Origin: Agapetus fuscipes
Lineage: Eukaryota > Arthropoda > Insecta > Trichoptera > Glossosomatidae
DNA: 64,000 nt
Direction of reading: 5' to 3'
Assembly: GCA_951799405.1 (NCBI GenBank)
Contig: OX637351.1
Span: 8,588,251-8,652,250, forward strand
Both the position numbers and the translations under genes were made by a program. Below, one piece after another: positions 8,461 through 17,639 of this stretch. The notes under the pieces are model-generated. The model saw only the letters and a list, made by a program, of their open reading frames with translations, was not told the origin of the DNA and ran no database searches. Every line of letters starts with the position of its first letter. The first letter of the stretch is position 1.

Positions 8461-9749
8461 CCCTCCGTCGGTCGCACCTGTGCAAAAAAAGCACACTTAG
8501 TATTTTTTGCGGAATTCCCCAATTCAAAGACTAAAAATAACGCCCCGCTCCCCAGTACCCTTCTGACTCGAAGACGTCTTCCCGCTCGTACCTCGCAGTA
8601 GTTTCTGCACCTTCACAGCGAGCGGAGCTGTAGCAAGTGGCCAAAAAAGCACATTGTCCACAAAGCCAACTTTTCCTGAGGAGCCTGAATCAATGGAATC
8701 TGAAGTGCACTGAGCTTACTAGGATTAAATTACACTCTTTATGTGTTTTTTTGGTGTTTTACTTTACCAATTAGTTTAATATTTGTCCAAATTCTATTGT
8801 AACTAGGGTAGATGGGTTAAAAATGGTTATTTTTAAAATTGTATTTGTTAAGATAATAAAATACTATTTTTAATTTTCTTTCTCTTAATTCCTTAACCTT
8901 CCCTGGCCGAAGCGGGGTATATGAGATACCCCAAAAAAACGTTTTATTTGATTACTCAATAATTAATCGAGCAATTCAATTGAAACTTTTTGTAATCTTC
9001 GTAAAGCTACTTAGAAACATTTCTGTATTTTTTGTTTTTAAGTATTCAAAGCATGTAGTCTTCAAATAATTGTTTTTGATAAATATTCGCGTACTCTACT
9101 AATCACGTGGTGTGGATGTAAGATGTGGATTGTAAATTTTAATATATATTTGCATCTTAGATTTAGATTTAGAGTATTTAAATAAATAACAAACCATTCG
9201 TTAATTTGTTGCAGATATAAACTACGCCCAGATAATAAAAGATGCCTTCGCTTGATATTTCTCAACACTATTGTACATAACTTGAAAAATTGTATTTATG
9301 TTTTATTGGATTTTAACTTTATTTATGTTTTTTTTTTTTATTTCCTATGTTGCATATTTCACTATTATACAATTGAAAATGAAACAAAAATTATTATAAA
9401 AATGTTTATTTTAAATTCTCTTCCACCGTTTAGGAAACACTGGTTGAGTTTGTCCTATTTGCGTCATTCCCACGGCGTATGCGGAGCGAAACGCACGTCT
9501 GGCGGGCTCTCTGCCTTATGATTATTTTGTATGAAAAGTAGCTGGGGTCCTCCGGTACCCCACTTCGGACCATGTGTAATTTTTAGATACTTAGGGTGGT
9601 AAAGGTTAATATAGATCCTAAAGAAAGTCAGTGAGAAAGGACGTTCCCCAAAACCAAGGGGAATAAGAGTAACAGCAATATGAAATTGTGTGCTTTTTTG
9701 GCACATTGTCTCCGAACGAAGGCACTAAAAGGTTGCAACCGACGGAGGG
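8461..9749. mobile_element. piggyBac-like non-autonomous element (outer)
   Basis: It is flanked by TTAA at 8457-8460 and 9750-9753. The ends are CCCTCCGTCGGTCGCA and, inverted, CCCTCCGTCGGTTGCA. Each side also has an internal inverted repeat GTGC(A/C)AAAAAAGCACAC, at 8480-8496 and 9688-9704. The spacer between terminal and internal repeat is 3 bp on the left and 29 bp on the right, the asymmetric layout known from piggyBac. No transposase frame is present. A second TTAA element sits inside (8897-9605). Confidence 0.88.
8897..9605. mobile_element. TTAA-flanked element nested inside the outer one
   Basis: TTAA occurs at 8893-8896 and 9606-9609, with ends CCTT and AAGG. Subterminal sequences are inverted: GGCCGAAGCGGGGTAT near 8915 against ACCCCACTTCGGACC near 9558-9572, although spacing from the ends differs. 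The interior is AT-rich with only short open frames. It is probably another piggyBac-type non-autonomous element; the terminal match is short, so less certain than the outer one. Confidence 0.65.
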
Positions 9750-9824
9750 TTAAAGTAGGGCATGGATTACGTGTACAGGACTCACCAATGCTTCTGATGT
9801 GTTCTGCTGCCAATTCACAAGACC

Positions 9825-9970
9825 TAATCTAATCCTAGTTGCAAACATATGTTACTTTTGGGATTCACATTATATGCATTCTCACAAGCAGACACGTACA
9901 AGTTCGCGCTTGCACATGCCGCATGTTAACCTACAACATAAAAACCCAAATCTCAAATGGACATAGACCC
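9825..9970 (-). mobile_element. Family C fragment
   Basis: It contains ATCTAATCCTAGTTGCAAAC, AAGCAGACACGTACAAGTTC, CGCTTGCACATGCCGCATG and AAATCTCAAATGGACATAGA. It stops before the CCTTCCCTGAAACAGG part. Confidence 0.85.
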
Positions 9971-10085
9971 TGCTGAATGAAATGAAATGAAATTAATGGA
10001 AAATGCGAGAGGAGGCCTACGTCCAGGATTGGACGGTCAGTACAGACTGAAGAAGAAGAAGAAGAATATTCTCCAAAACGGTCAC

Positions 10086-10296
10086 CTTGCTGCATCTGCT
10101 GCATGTTCTGCTGCCCCGCGCCCGCCCTCTTCACATAGCCAAAGCTCTGGGGCACGCCCTTCACGCGGGCGCCCCCCTGGGGACTGGGGCAGGGGGCGCT
10201 GGGGCCCCCGGCTCCCCCACAGGCCTGGCTACCCGAGGAGCTGACTCCATTGCATCTGGAGGAGGACTGCGAGGAGACACTACCCGGAGACTGAAG
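10086..10296 (-). CDS. Neuron navigator (NAV/sickie) exon
   Basis: A 211-bp exon, phase 0 in and one trailing base, with acceptor GTGTTCCAG and donor GCAAG|GTGACC. The frame reads LQSPGSVSSQSSSRCNGVSS, a Gly/Pro/Cys-rich linker, then GVPQSFGYVKRAGAGQQN and MQQMQQ. SFGYVKR is a short block conserved in NAVs. The exon is strongly GC-rich compared with its flanks. The trailing G pairs with AA of the 7328-7499 exon to give Glu. Confidence 0.92.
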
Positions 10297-10309
10297 CTGG
10301 AACACGAAG

Positions 10310-10458
10310 AAAAGAATTAATTTTTTTAGTTTGTTATTCAATAAATAACCAACTAAAAAACTATTGAATTAAATTGAAAAACTTTTGAATAACAAACTAA
10401 AAAACATGAATTTTCACAGTGGTAATACACAAACCATAAAAAATATAAAAGAATTAAA
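10310..10458. mobile_element. Hairpin element K, copy 1
   Basis: Arms TTTTTTTAGTTTGTTATTCA (10321-10341) and TTGAATAACAAACTAAAAAA (10385-10404) form a hairpin. It is followed by a core TGAATTTTCACAGTGGTAAT plus ACACAAACCATAAAAAATA. AAAAGAATTAA flanks it on both sides (10310-10320 and 10448-10458). The same core follows different hairpins at 31481-31708 and 47836-47989. Confidence 0.65.
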
Positions 10459-10459
10459 G

Positions 10460-11150
10460 GTTGAAAAAGTTAACAGAAAGACTCGGTATTGTTATACTTA
10501 TTTTATTTGAAGAATAATTGTGACATTCCACAGCAGATTTGCTTAAGCAAAGGTTAACTGGGTAATATTTTGTTATTGGTTGCTATTTAAGGACTCCAAT
10601 CCCTTAAGACTTGTGAGCTTTGCCTGGCAATAAAACAATTTAGTTTACAATAGGGTATTTGCACTTTTTTATTTTATTTCATAAAATGGTAGGCTTTATT
10701 TTTTTAAATGCATTTGCGTTTTTAAAAAAATTATATGTGCCTTGGTTTTTAAATTATAGCTCTTTAAAATTCGCGTATTTTCCATTTCCGCTATAACAGG
10801 TCATTGCTTTATTCGGGCGGATATGACGTCAGACCTTCGGAGCTTAGGTGTCAAATGGCCCAGGTAGTCGGTTTGACAGCGACGTTTGTCGTCAAAATGA
10901 CGACACACGTCCCTAACCGTTTACATTGCTTTTTTGGCGGGTTGTAAATTCTCCGCATTTTATTTTTCAAAATTATCAATGATATCTTTATTTTTACTAC
11001 TTAAAAAATATATGGTTGTGATCGTTGAAATGTACTCTACACAACCATATTATTTTCAACCGTTTTCCCTACCACTGCAACTTCCCTATTATGAGTACAT
11101 CCATACTGTAAAAAATATTATCATATTCATTGAGAATTTTAAATATTATT
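10460..11150. other. No gene seen; AT-rich intron with LTR-like piece
   Basis: The stretch 10519-10650 starts TGTGACATTCCACAG, has ATTGGTTGCTATTTAAG (CCAAT-like plus TATA-like) and CAATAAAAC, and ends TTTACA. This is suggestive of a short LTR but no flanking duplication is clear. The rest shows no coding or repeat signal that I can name. Confidence 0.3.
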
Positions 11151-11153
11151 ATT

Positions 11154-11366
11154 AGGAAAGAGAGGTAAGAGACGACAAAGAAAAATATGGAGTGATCACA
11201 TTGAGATTGTGAAATAATGGGATATACAAAGTCAGCGTAGAAGAAGAAAATGCATGAAAAAGGTGATGGATATGAATGAATTGAAAGAGGTATGTAAGGA
11301 TAGGAAGAAATGGAGGTAGCTCTTCTGAGGCTCATTCCTAGCGGAATGGTGACAGAGTTACAGTTA
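11154..11366 (+). pseudogene. RTE-like LINE C-terminal fragment
   Basis: Plus-strand remnants correspond to GKRGRQRKIWSDHIEI, RRRRKCMKKVMDMNELKEV and CKDRKKWR, then the LINE terminus TAGCGGAATGGTGACAGAGT and tail TACAGTTAC. Stops interrupt it. It is an end-truncated LINE copy inside the intron. Confidence 0.75.
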
Positions 11367-11409
11367 CAACCGATTGAAGTAAAGTTGGAATGAATGCATT
11401 TGTGCTCAC

Positions 11410-11469
11410 CTGCCCACCAGGTCCAGTCTTGGAGGAATGATGACCTGTGTTGAGCATGTTGTAGTGCAT
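11410..11469 (-). CDS. Neuron navigator (NAV/sickie) microexon, 60 bp
   Basis: Acceptor CTGTTCCAG and donor GGCAG|GTGAGC bound exactly 20 codons encoding MHYNMLNTGHHSSKTGPGGQ. Phase is 0 on both sides, matching exons 12269-12400 and 10086-10296. Being short and symmetric it can be skipped without frame change. The donor is the best in the gene. It is too short to be recognised alone; assignment rests on position, phase and splice sites. Confidence 0.85.
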
Positions 11470-11624
11470 CTGGAACAGAGATAATATGTATGTTTAATTA
11501 TCATTAGATGTACAGGAATATCAGTAATTTATGAACTGAAACTGCCAGAGGAACCACTGTTAACTATTAACAGTTTTATCAATTACCAACCCTAAACAAC
11601 CCTACAATCAACAACCCTAAACAA

Positions 11625-11712
11625 TGATGATGATGAGTTGGTGATTTCTTTATAGCACCGCACACTCAAAGGGCCTGTGCATGTGATGCGAGAAATTTGC
11701 TTGTCTTTAGAA
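11625..11712 (-). mobile_element. CR1-like LINE 3' tail
   Basis: ATGATGATGAGTTGGTGATT at the left is the inverted repeat tail, then TTCTTTATAGCACCGCA, CAAAGGGCCTGTGCATGTGA and AAATTTGCTTGTC. This matches the tails at 40535-40725, 42700-42862 and 59470-59960. Confidence 0.75.
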
Positions 11713-11754
11713 ATTTGCTGACATAAAGGCAACTAATCTACACATACAATGTTC

Positions 11755-12235
11755 TATTTGTGACTTCTTGCCTGGTTATCTCCGAAGGGGTCACATGTGG
11801 TAATTCAGGACCTATTTATTCTTACGGGTAAGGGGACCGGCCTCACACTTATCACTTTCAGTTGAAGGGGGGTATTCCAGCTCCCATGGGGGCTGGTTCT
11901 CATTTCTTGTGAAAGCTGAGTACACCTTGGGATCGAACCCTTGCTCTCGGCATGGAATGCAAGCATTCTACTTACTGAGCTATCGACCGGACTTTTTACA
12001 AGCTCCCTCATCGCAACAAAGTACCAATTCTCAAGAAGGACACAAGTAAGGCTGGCTGGACCTTTTGATGACCAGTCTTTGGTAAAGGTTTATGAATTTT
12101 TCAACCCAGCAAAGAGCACATTTGAAAATATAAATGGTAGATTTTGTTGTGCTTCGTCATGATTCAAACACGCAACCTTCCATTCATGAGTCCAAAGTGT
12201 TGCCACTGGCTGTGGACTGGTCAAATACAGATTAT
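11755..12235 (-). mobile_element. Dimeric SINE (B+A)
   Basis: Read on the minus strand: SINE B head (degraded, 12235-12180, GGTTGCGTGTTTGAATC), B body with TAAATTTATATTTTCAAAT-type sequence, TTGGTACTTTG and GAGCTTGTAAAAAGTCC, then the SINE A head GGTCGATAGCTCAGTAAGTA with box B GGGTTCGATCCC and the A body to about 11755. The B-to-A junction is the same as in the dimers at 21300, 26072, 48052 and 51104. Confidence 0.8.
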
Positions 12236-12268
12236 ATTATAAAGTTAAGCTAATGGCTTAACCACTAC

Positions 12269-12400
12269 CTGTTGTGGGGGAGGCGCCGTGGTCTGCAGCT
12301 GCTGAGCTGCGGTCAGCCGCTCTCCCTGCTGAGGCTTCCTGCCCTGCTGCTGGCTAGGGGCGCGTCTCCGGCTGCCCAGGGGGCTCGTGGAGCCTCCACC
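12269..12400 (-). CDS. Neuron navigator (NAV/sickie) exon, Gln/Pro-rich
   Basis: A 132-bp exon (44 codons) in phase 0 at both ends, with acceptor TGTCTTGCAG and donor AACAG|GTAGTG. It encodes GGGSTSPLGSRRRAPSQQQG followed by RKPQQGERLTAAQQLQTTAP and PPQQ. It is a low-complexity basic/Gln-rich linker. GC content is high against AT-rich flanks. Symmetric phase means it could be an alternative cassette with its two neighbours. Confidence 0.88.
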
Positions 12401-12479
12401 CTGCAAGACAAACCACAAACATACCGTTACGAAATCTTAAGCTCTTTTATGGTCTGCATTTGATGAGCAGCGCACGTCC

Positions 12480-12795
12480 ACCAACAGGTCCTCCAGGTAT
12501 TCTTGGCGTGGGCGTTCCCTAGAGTTGGTCACCTCGGTCATCCCCTCCATTATGGCATGCAAGAGGCCTTCTTGTCGTATTACATGGCCGATCTATCTTG
12601 CACGACTTTCGGACAAGGTCCTGAGCAGATGCCTTCCTCCTTCGATTCTTTGGAGAACCTCCTCATTTATAGTGTGATCTCTCCAGGAAATTCCTAGTAG
12701 TCTTCTATAAGACCACATCTCGAAAGTCTCTAGTCTCCGTTTATCTCTTTTGTATAGGCACCATGTCTCGCAGCCGTACATCAAAATACTCCATA
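12480..12795 (-). pseudogene. RTE/BovB-type LINE C-terminal fragment
   Basis: The minus-strand frame (12593-12784) reads MMYGCETWCLYKRDKRRLET, FEMWSYRRLLGISWRDHTIN and EEVLQRI. YGCETW..FEMW.YRR.L.ISW.DH..NEEVL is typical of the region after the RT domain in RTE-like LINEs. It differs from the resident LINE at 35.5 kb. No intact RT is attached. Confidence 0.85.
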
Positions 12796-12827
12796 CATAG
12801 GTTTTGATGAGGAGTAGTCTCAGTTAG

Positions 12828-12965
12828 CAAAGCACCTACGCGCACCTATACATGTATGATAGTGTAGGTAGAACCATCTGGGAGTAGCGTTCTGGTGTGA
12901 ATGATCTGGAATATGCAAGAAAGATCTTTTAGTACCAATATAAATGGACTGAAAAGATGACTCAA
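12828..12965 (+). mobile_element. LTR F fragment
   Basis: It contains AAAGCACCTACGCGCACCTA, ACATGTATGATAGTGTAGGT, TGGTGTGAATGATCTGGAAT and ATATGCAAGAAAGATCTTTT, matching the solo LTRs at 16513, 18215 and 32718. Both ends are missing and the TATA region is decayed. Confidence 0.7.
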
Positions 12966-13115
12966 TCACGACAAGAAATCTGAAGTATTTTTCGGTAGAG
13001 ATACATCTCTAACGCTTCAATTCGTCTCTTCAGTGCCGTCTCTCAGATTGGCCCTAAGATCAGAAACCTTGAAGACCGGAGTATTAAGAAGGAAGATGAT
13101 GAAACAGATTCTTAC

Positions 13116-13205
13116 CTGCACAGGACTACCAACTCCAGGAGAGTCTGTATATTTCTTCCACTGGTTGTCACCGTTCTTGGATCCATGGCCGTTGGAGCTC
13201 ACAAT
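13116..13205 (-). CDS. Neuron navigator (NAV/sickie) exon, 90 bp
   Basis: Acceptor TAAATTTCAG and donor TGCAG|GTAAGA bound 30 codons in phase 0. The frame starts IVSSNGHGSKNGDNQW and ends KKYTDSPGVGSPVQ. It is the first of three consecutive symmetric phase-0 exons (90, 132 and 60 bp). It is assigned to the gene by phase, splice sites and its place between clear NAV exons. Confidence 0.88.
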
Positions 13206-13249
13206 CTGAAATTTATATTAGAGTTTTCTTTTATCCAGTAAAAAGAAAC

Positions 13250-13800
13250 CTGAAGAAAGTATATGTTGCAAGAATAGATGGATGTTGTGGTAGAGGAAGA
13301 CCGAGAAAGGTATGGATAGACCAAATTTCTGAAATAGAGAATGAATGGGATATCCAGAGTCATAATAAACGAGAGCTTGTATGAAAAAGGTTATGACTCT
13401 GGATGAAATGATAGAAGTATGCAAAGACCGAAAAAAATGATGGTTGATATGTAATGCTGGCGGTTAAGGCTGAGGCTTTCAAAATTTTTATTCTCATTTT
13501 TTATGGAATATGTTTTAGTGGATTTTATTGTTCAGTAATTGTTTATTTTAGATACTTAACTGTAGTCAATTGTTTGTATTCTTTGACTTATAGGTTGGTA
13601 TAAAACTGACCAGCCATACAGTAAAAAATGGTTCAATTCGCCAATGCCACCCCTGTTTCAGAGAAGGACGGCAGGAGTTGCAGGGCAATTTTAATTCTCA
13701 TTTTTTATAGAATATGTTTTGTATGCTTGTGAAAATGCATATAATGTGAATCCCCAATGTGACATATCTTTGCAAATTAGATTCGATTAGACATGTGCGA
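13250..13800 (+). mobile_element. 5'-truncated LINE copy ending in family C
   Basis: 13250-13465 encodes remnants of KVYVARIDGCCGRGRPRKVW and IDQISEIENEWDIQSHNKR with stops, then MTLDEMIEVCKDRKK. After a short 3' UTR the family C part starts at about 13582 (TTTGACTTATAGGTTGGTAT) and ends at 13797 with AGATTCGATTAG. A 34-bp segment (ATTCTCATTTTTTATAGAATATGTTTT) occurs twice, at about 13490 and 13692. Confidence 0.85.
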
Positions 13801-13846
13801 CCTTGGAGTGACTATAGTAGAAACGACACTGCAAAGAAATCATCAC

Positions 13847-14042
13847 CTTGTAAGCATCAGTCTGCTGTCCAGAGTCCGACTTTCTTCCATTCCTGGCTGC
13901 CCCAGCCCTCTGCTGCTGCGCCTCCATGCCGGGCCTCCCAGGAGTATTCTGCTCCTGACCTGGTCTGCCAGGAGTTCCCTGCTGCTCCAGAGGTCTAGCA
14001 GGCAGAGCTCCTCTAGGATGCGGAGAGGTCTGCTGGCCGCAT
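13847..14042 (-). CDS. Neuron navigator (NAV/sickie) exon
   Basis: A 196-bp exon with one leading base, ending in phase 0; acceptor TGTACTTCCAG, donor TACAAG|GTGATG. It encodes CGQQTSPHPRGALPARPLEQ, then GTPGRPGQEQNTPGRPGMEA and a basic Gln-rich end RKSDSGQQTDAYK. The leading A completes Arg with the AG at the end of the 1.9-kb exon. The bases after the donor look like the inverted 3' tail of a CR1-like LINE (13799-13846). Confidence 0.92.
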
Positions 14043-14079
14043 CTGGAAGTACAACACAAATATTTTATTTTAAGAAATC

Positions 14080-14520
14080 CGGTGCGGCAGACTTGGAGAC
14101 TGGACTCTGGAGGAAATGAAAGAAGTATGTAAGGACAGAAAGAAATAACGGTTGATCTGTAATGTTGGCGGCTAGGGTTTGTTAAATTGGAATTTGTTTT
14201 TCTGTTTAGTTTTGATGATATTATTATTTACAGATTTATAAAATGTAATTTGTCCTGTATGTTCCTTGACTTATAGGTTGGTACCTATGCAGCTGACCAC
14301 CCATGCTGTAAAAAATGGTTCACTTTACCAATGTCACCCCTGTTTCAGGAAAGGTCGGCAAAAGTTGCAGGGTGTATATTTATTTGAGGTTTGGATTTAA
14401 TTTGTAATTACACATTCAGCATTCGTAAGCGCGAACTTATACGTGTCTGGTTGTGAGAATGCATGTAATGTGAATCCCTAATGTTACATATCTTGCAACT
14501 TAAATTAGATTAGATTAGTG
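14080..14520 (+). mobile_element. LINE 3' end plus family C
   Basis: 14100-14180 matches the last LINE codons (ETEEMKEVCKDRKK-type), AATGTTGGCGGCTAGGG and the LINE 3' UTR. Family C runs from 14264 (TTCCTTGACTTATAGGTTGG) to the AGATTAGATTAG tail at about 14517, with an extra CAG/CCT insertion near 14283. Confidence 0.88.
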
Positions 14521-14539
14521 TAGAGGGGTGACATTGGAA

Positions 14540-14862
14540 AAATGAATCATAATTTTACAGTATGGGTGGACGTCGCTACAAGGCGACCACTGCGCTCTGC
14601 CTCTACTGCTGTCAACAGGATCAAAGAACCAATAAGAGCAAACACATCCAACTTTGCGGACAGGAGCTTTGGGGTAGCTGGGCCAGCTGCCTGGAATAAG
14701 CTGCCTGTCGACCTTCGCTCTGACCAGCCCACCATCGCCTTCAGAAGAGGACTTAAGAAAATGCTGTTTTCGAAGAGCCACGGCGCCCTTGAGATGGTCT
14801 GTGATCATTAAACGGCGCCACCGGAAATAAATCATCCATCATCATCGTCATCATCATCGTCA
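14540..14862 (+). pseudogene. CR1-like LINE C-terminus with 3' tail
   Basis: The frame 14542-14811 encodes VATRRPLRSASTAVNRIKEP, NFADRSFGVAGPAAWNKLPV and MLFSKSHGALEMVCDH, the usual end of CR1/L2-like LINEs (RSF.VAGP.AWN.LP). It is followed by AAACGGCGCCACCGGAAATA and AATCATCCATCATCATCG, a microsatellite-like tail. A sister copy lies at 15960-16345. Confidence 0.88.
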
Positions 14863-15435
14863 GCCTCACACAGTCATACCATCCAAGAAGTCAAGGAATA
14901 TAAATATTTTTAATATAAATACATTGGGTTCATTCAGCCTATGTATTTACAACAGCTCGCCCCCCCAGTTCTTGTTTGCCGTGTAGACCAATTCTGTCAA
15001 ACGTGACTTTTTAATGCAGTTGTCTTAAGAATCAAATTCAACACAATCTGAGCTTAGAAAAAACGTAAAACTCGATAATGTGAGAGTTGTTTTTAAATAT
15101 TTTTAAAATCAATTTCCTGTTTTCATCAGACACATTGGTCCAGTACACATGCAAACATTGTTCATTTGTAAAATTAGCTGAATGGTCTATACGGCAAACA
15201 AGAACTAAGGCAGCGAGCTGGGTCCTGATTGTGAGTATCATGATTGAAGCTCGCGAAAGGGTAGAAGGGGAATGTTGATATGTCAGTCACGTAGCAAGCG
15301 TTGAAACAACACGAATCGATGTGTCGCTGAACCAATTTCCCGCGAAAATAACAAAATGTCGATATTTATAATAATCGTGACCAGAATAGCAAGGACGGCG
15401 GACACTGGAGAGATGTGCGACATGGTATTAACGTA

Positions 15436-15870
15436 TTGTTACGAACCATGAAATCAAAGCACCTATACATCAACTGCTCTGTATTGTAGTGTTTTTGGGT
15501 TCGGATAGTCTCTAAATTAAAACATACAGGTCTTCTTTCTGGATATTTATTTTCACTTAATTTATCTTATTACATTTATTTTTTAAACTTTTAGCAACTC
15601 AATTTTTTTTTCACAGTTCAGCACCGCATACACTCTTCAATCAAAGGCGATTATCAAACTGACCTGCTGTATCCAACCAACATTGCGCCTTATATACTTC
15701 ACAGACAGAAGTCTCTAGTGACTAATTTGCCATCAAACTCTCGAACGTTTACCAGCTTCAAGAGTACAAAAGGATTACTTCATTTCTAGATTTTTAAAGC
15801 CTATAATTATTGCTACCTACGATGTACACCTATATTAATCTACTTACTATTTACATAACAGTATGAACTG
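15436..15870. mobile_element. LTR F start followed by LTR G fragment
   Basis: TGTTACGAACCATGAAATCA (15436-15455) plus AAGCACCTATACATC is the first ~35 bp of LTR F. From about 15480 the sequence instead resembles LTR G at 61874-62403 (AACATACAGGTCTTCTTTCT, TTATTTTCACTTAATTTATC, TTTACATAACAGTATGAACT). This looks like one LTR interrupting or recombined with another. No coding region is attached. Confidence 0.55.
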
Positions 15871-15959
15871 GGTGGGAGGTGGTGGGAGAGTGCTCCAACG
15901 AAGAAGGCAGTAACTCCGAAATTGAGATTTTTGCCTTATTTCCATTTCTGAAGGTAATA

Positions 15960-16345
15960 AATCATTATCTTGTGTTCTTTAAGTTGTGTCTCACTGTACA
16001 TAGGGCCCTGAACGGCACGGCACCCCCATGTCTCGCTGAGCTATGCTCTGTCGATGGGACTTCAAAAAGACCACTACGCTCTGCCCTTACTGCTGTCAAC
16101 AAGGTTATAGTGCCCAATAGAGCAAACACATCAAATTTTGCAGACAGAAGCTTTGCGGTGGCCGGGCCGGTTGCCTGGAACAATTTGCCCATCGGTGTTC
16201 GCGCGAACCAGCCTACCACCACCTTCAGAAAGGAACTGAAGACACTACTTTTCTCCAGAAGCCATGGCGCCCTTGAGATGGTTCTGGACCATTAAATGGC
16301 GCCACAGGAAAGAAATCATCCATCATCATCATCATCATCTTCCTT
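15960..16345 (+). pseudogene. CR1-like LINE C-terminus with 3' tail
   Basis: The frame 15879-16295 contains LTVHRALNGTAPPCLAELCS, RPLRSALTAVNKVIVPNRAN, NFADRSFAVAGPVAWNNLPI and LLFSRSHGALEMVLDH, a longer version of the 14540 copy. The tail is AATGGCGCCACAGGAAAGAA, then a CATCAT repeat to about 16345. Upstream RT is missing. Confidence 0.88.
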
Positions 16346-16512
16346 CCAAGAAAACAGCTGTGTCTCTATCTCTTTTAATTTATTTAATAAATTAATGTAA
16401 AAAATAGTTGTATGTAAAAAAAACATTGTTCTCCACAGATTAAATAACATTCAATTGGCTTTCCTGTAAAGATATATTTTTTGACTTAGTGCTGTCTTCG
16501 TTGGAGCAGTCG

Positions 16513-16785
16513 ACATGTACGATAGTGTGGGTAGAACTATCTGGGAGTAGTCCATGATGGTGGTAGTGCATAGAACGGCGTTCTGGTGTGAGCGAGAGAT
16601 CGAAGAATGATCTGGAATATGCGAGAAAGATCTCTTTTGTACCTATATATAGGGACTGCAATGGTGCGGAGAGCGATTAGTCGCTCCAAGCATTTTGCCG
16701 TGAAGACCAATGAGCAGGGATTATCAATTTTTGTAAATTGTGAACCAAACCGAGTAAAATAAATTCTTCTAAGAGCACTTTATAC
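16513..16785 (+). mobile_element. Solo LTR F (5' end missing)
   Basis: It contains ACATGTACGATAGTGTGGGT, GGAGTAGTCCATGATGGTGG, AACGGCGTTCTGGTGTGAGC, a TATA box TATATATAG at 16644-16652, and TGAACCAAACCGAGTAAAAT with AAATAAATT as a likely poly(A) signal. No internal retrotransposon coding sequence is next to it. Confidence 0.75.
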
Positions 16786-16865
16786 CCTAAATTGCCGTTT
16801 TTGTTTCTTACACTTAAGGGGCGTAGCAAAAGATTGACAGTAATGAAAAAAATCAGGCATGTTTA

Positions 16866-17496
16866 TGACCGGTCCGTAGTTCAGTGGTAACACTTCGGAC
16901 TCTGAATGGAAGGTTGGGGTGAAACCTTCCTTGAAACAGGGGTGACATTGACAAAGTGAATATTTTTTTACACTTTGGGAGGACTGAGAAATGTCAGGAA
17001 ATTGAGGTAAGTCTAAATGAAACAAGAGTGGAGGTCGTGAAAGAATTTGATTATCTGCGAAGCAAGTTTGAGTCGAATGCGAAATTGACGAAAGAATTGG
17101 AAAAGCGCGCTAGTAGAGGAAGAAGTGTAATGGGAACGATTGGAAGAATTGCAAGAAATAGGAAACTTACGAAGAATATGAGATTGGCGGTCCACAATGG
17201 CATATTAGTTGGTGGAAGTGAGGCGTGGAAAGTTAATGAATGTGAGCTGAGTAAAGTTTGTACGGTTGAAATGGCTTATCTGAGAGCAATGGCTGGAAAG
17301 ACACTGAATGATAGGTGAGATTGCAAAAGAATGGAATCTGCAGAGTGAGAATAAGAGAAGAGTATGTATGAAAACGGTTATGAATATTAAGAAAATGAAA
17401 GTGGTTTGTTAGGACAGAAAAAAGTGGGGGCGCATCTGCAGAGGTACCGGCCACCCCTAGTGGAACGGCGGCAGGATACAGTACAGTACAGTACAG
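16866..17496 (+). mobile_element. Mosaic: SINE B head, C fragment, LINE RT C-terminus
   Basis: 16866-16925 is a SINE B head (ACCGGTCCGTAGTTCAGTGG). 16921-16965 is inverted family C (TTGAAACAGGGGTGACATTG). 16971-17440 is a LINE fragment encoding VVKEFDYLRSKFESNAKLTK, ELEKRASRGRSVMGTIGRIA and MRLAVHNGILVGGSEAWKVN, with an internal deletion before EIAKEWNLQSENKRR. It ends CCACCCCTAGTGGAACGGCG and an ACAGT repeat tail at 17473-17495. Confidence 0.75.
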
Positions 17497-17625
17497 AGGT
17501 CAGCTTCATACCAACCTATAAGTCAAGGATCTTTCTTGTGTAATTGGCGCTTTTTCCAGAGAAGACCAACCTCGCAGAGGGCTCTTGAGGTGTGATTCAC
17601 ACAAAACGGCGTTCACCAAATAAAT
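17497..17625. mobile_element. Family C fragment then SINE B 3' tail
   Basis: 17497-17530 is the inverted start of family C (CTTCATACCAACCTATAAGT). 17540-17625 is the SINE B 3' part in plus orientation (CAGAGGGCTCTTGAGGTGTG, AAAACGGCGTTCACCAAATA, AATCATCG). Confidence 0.7.
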
Positions 17626-17639
17626 CATCGAAATATTTT

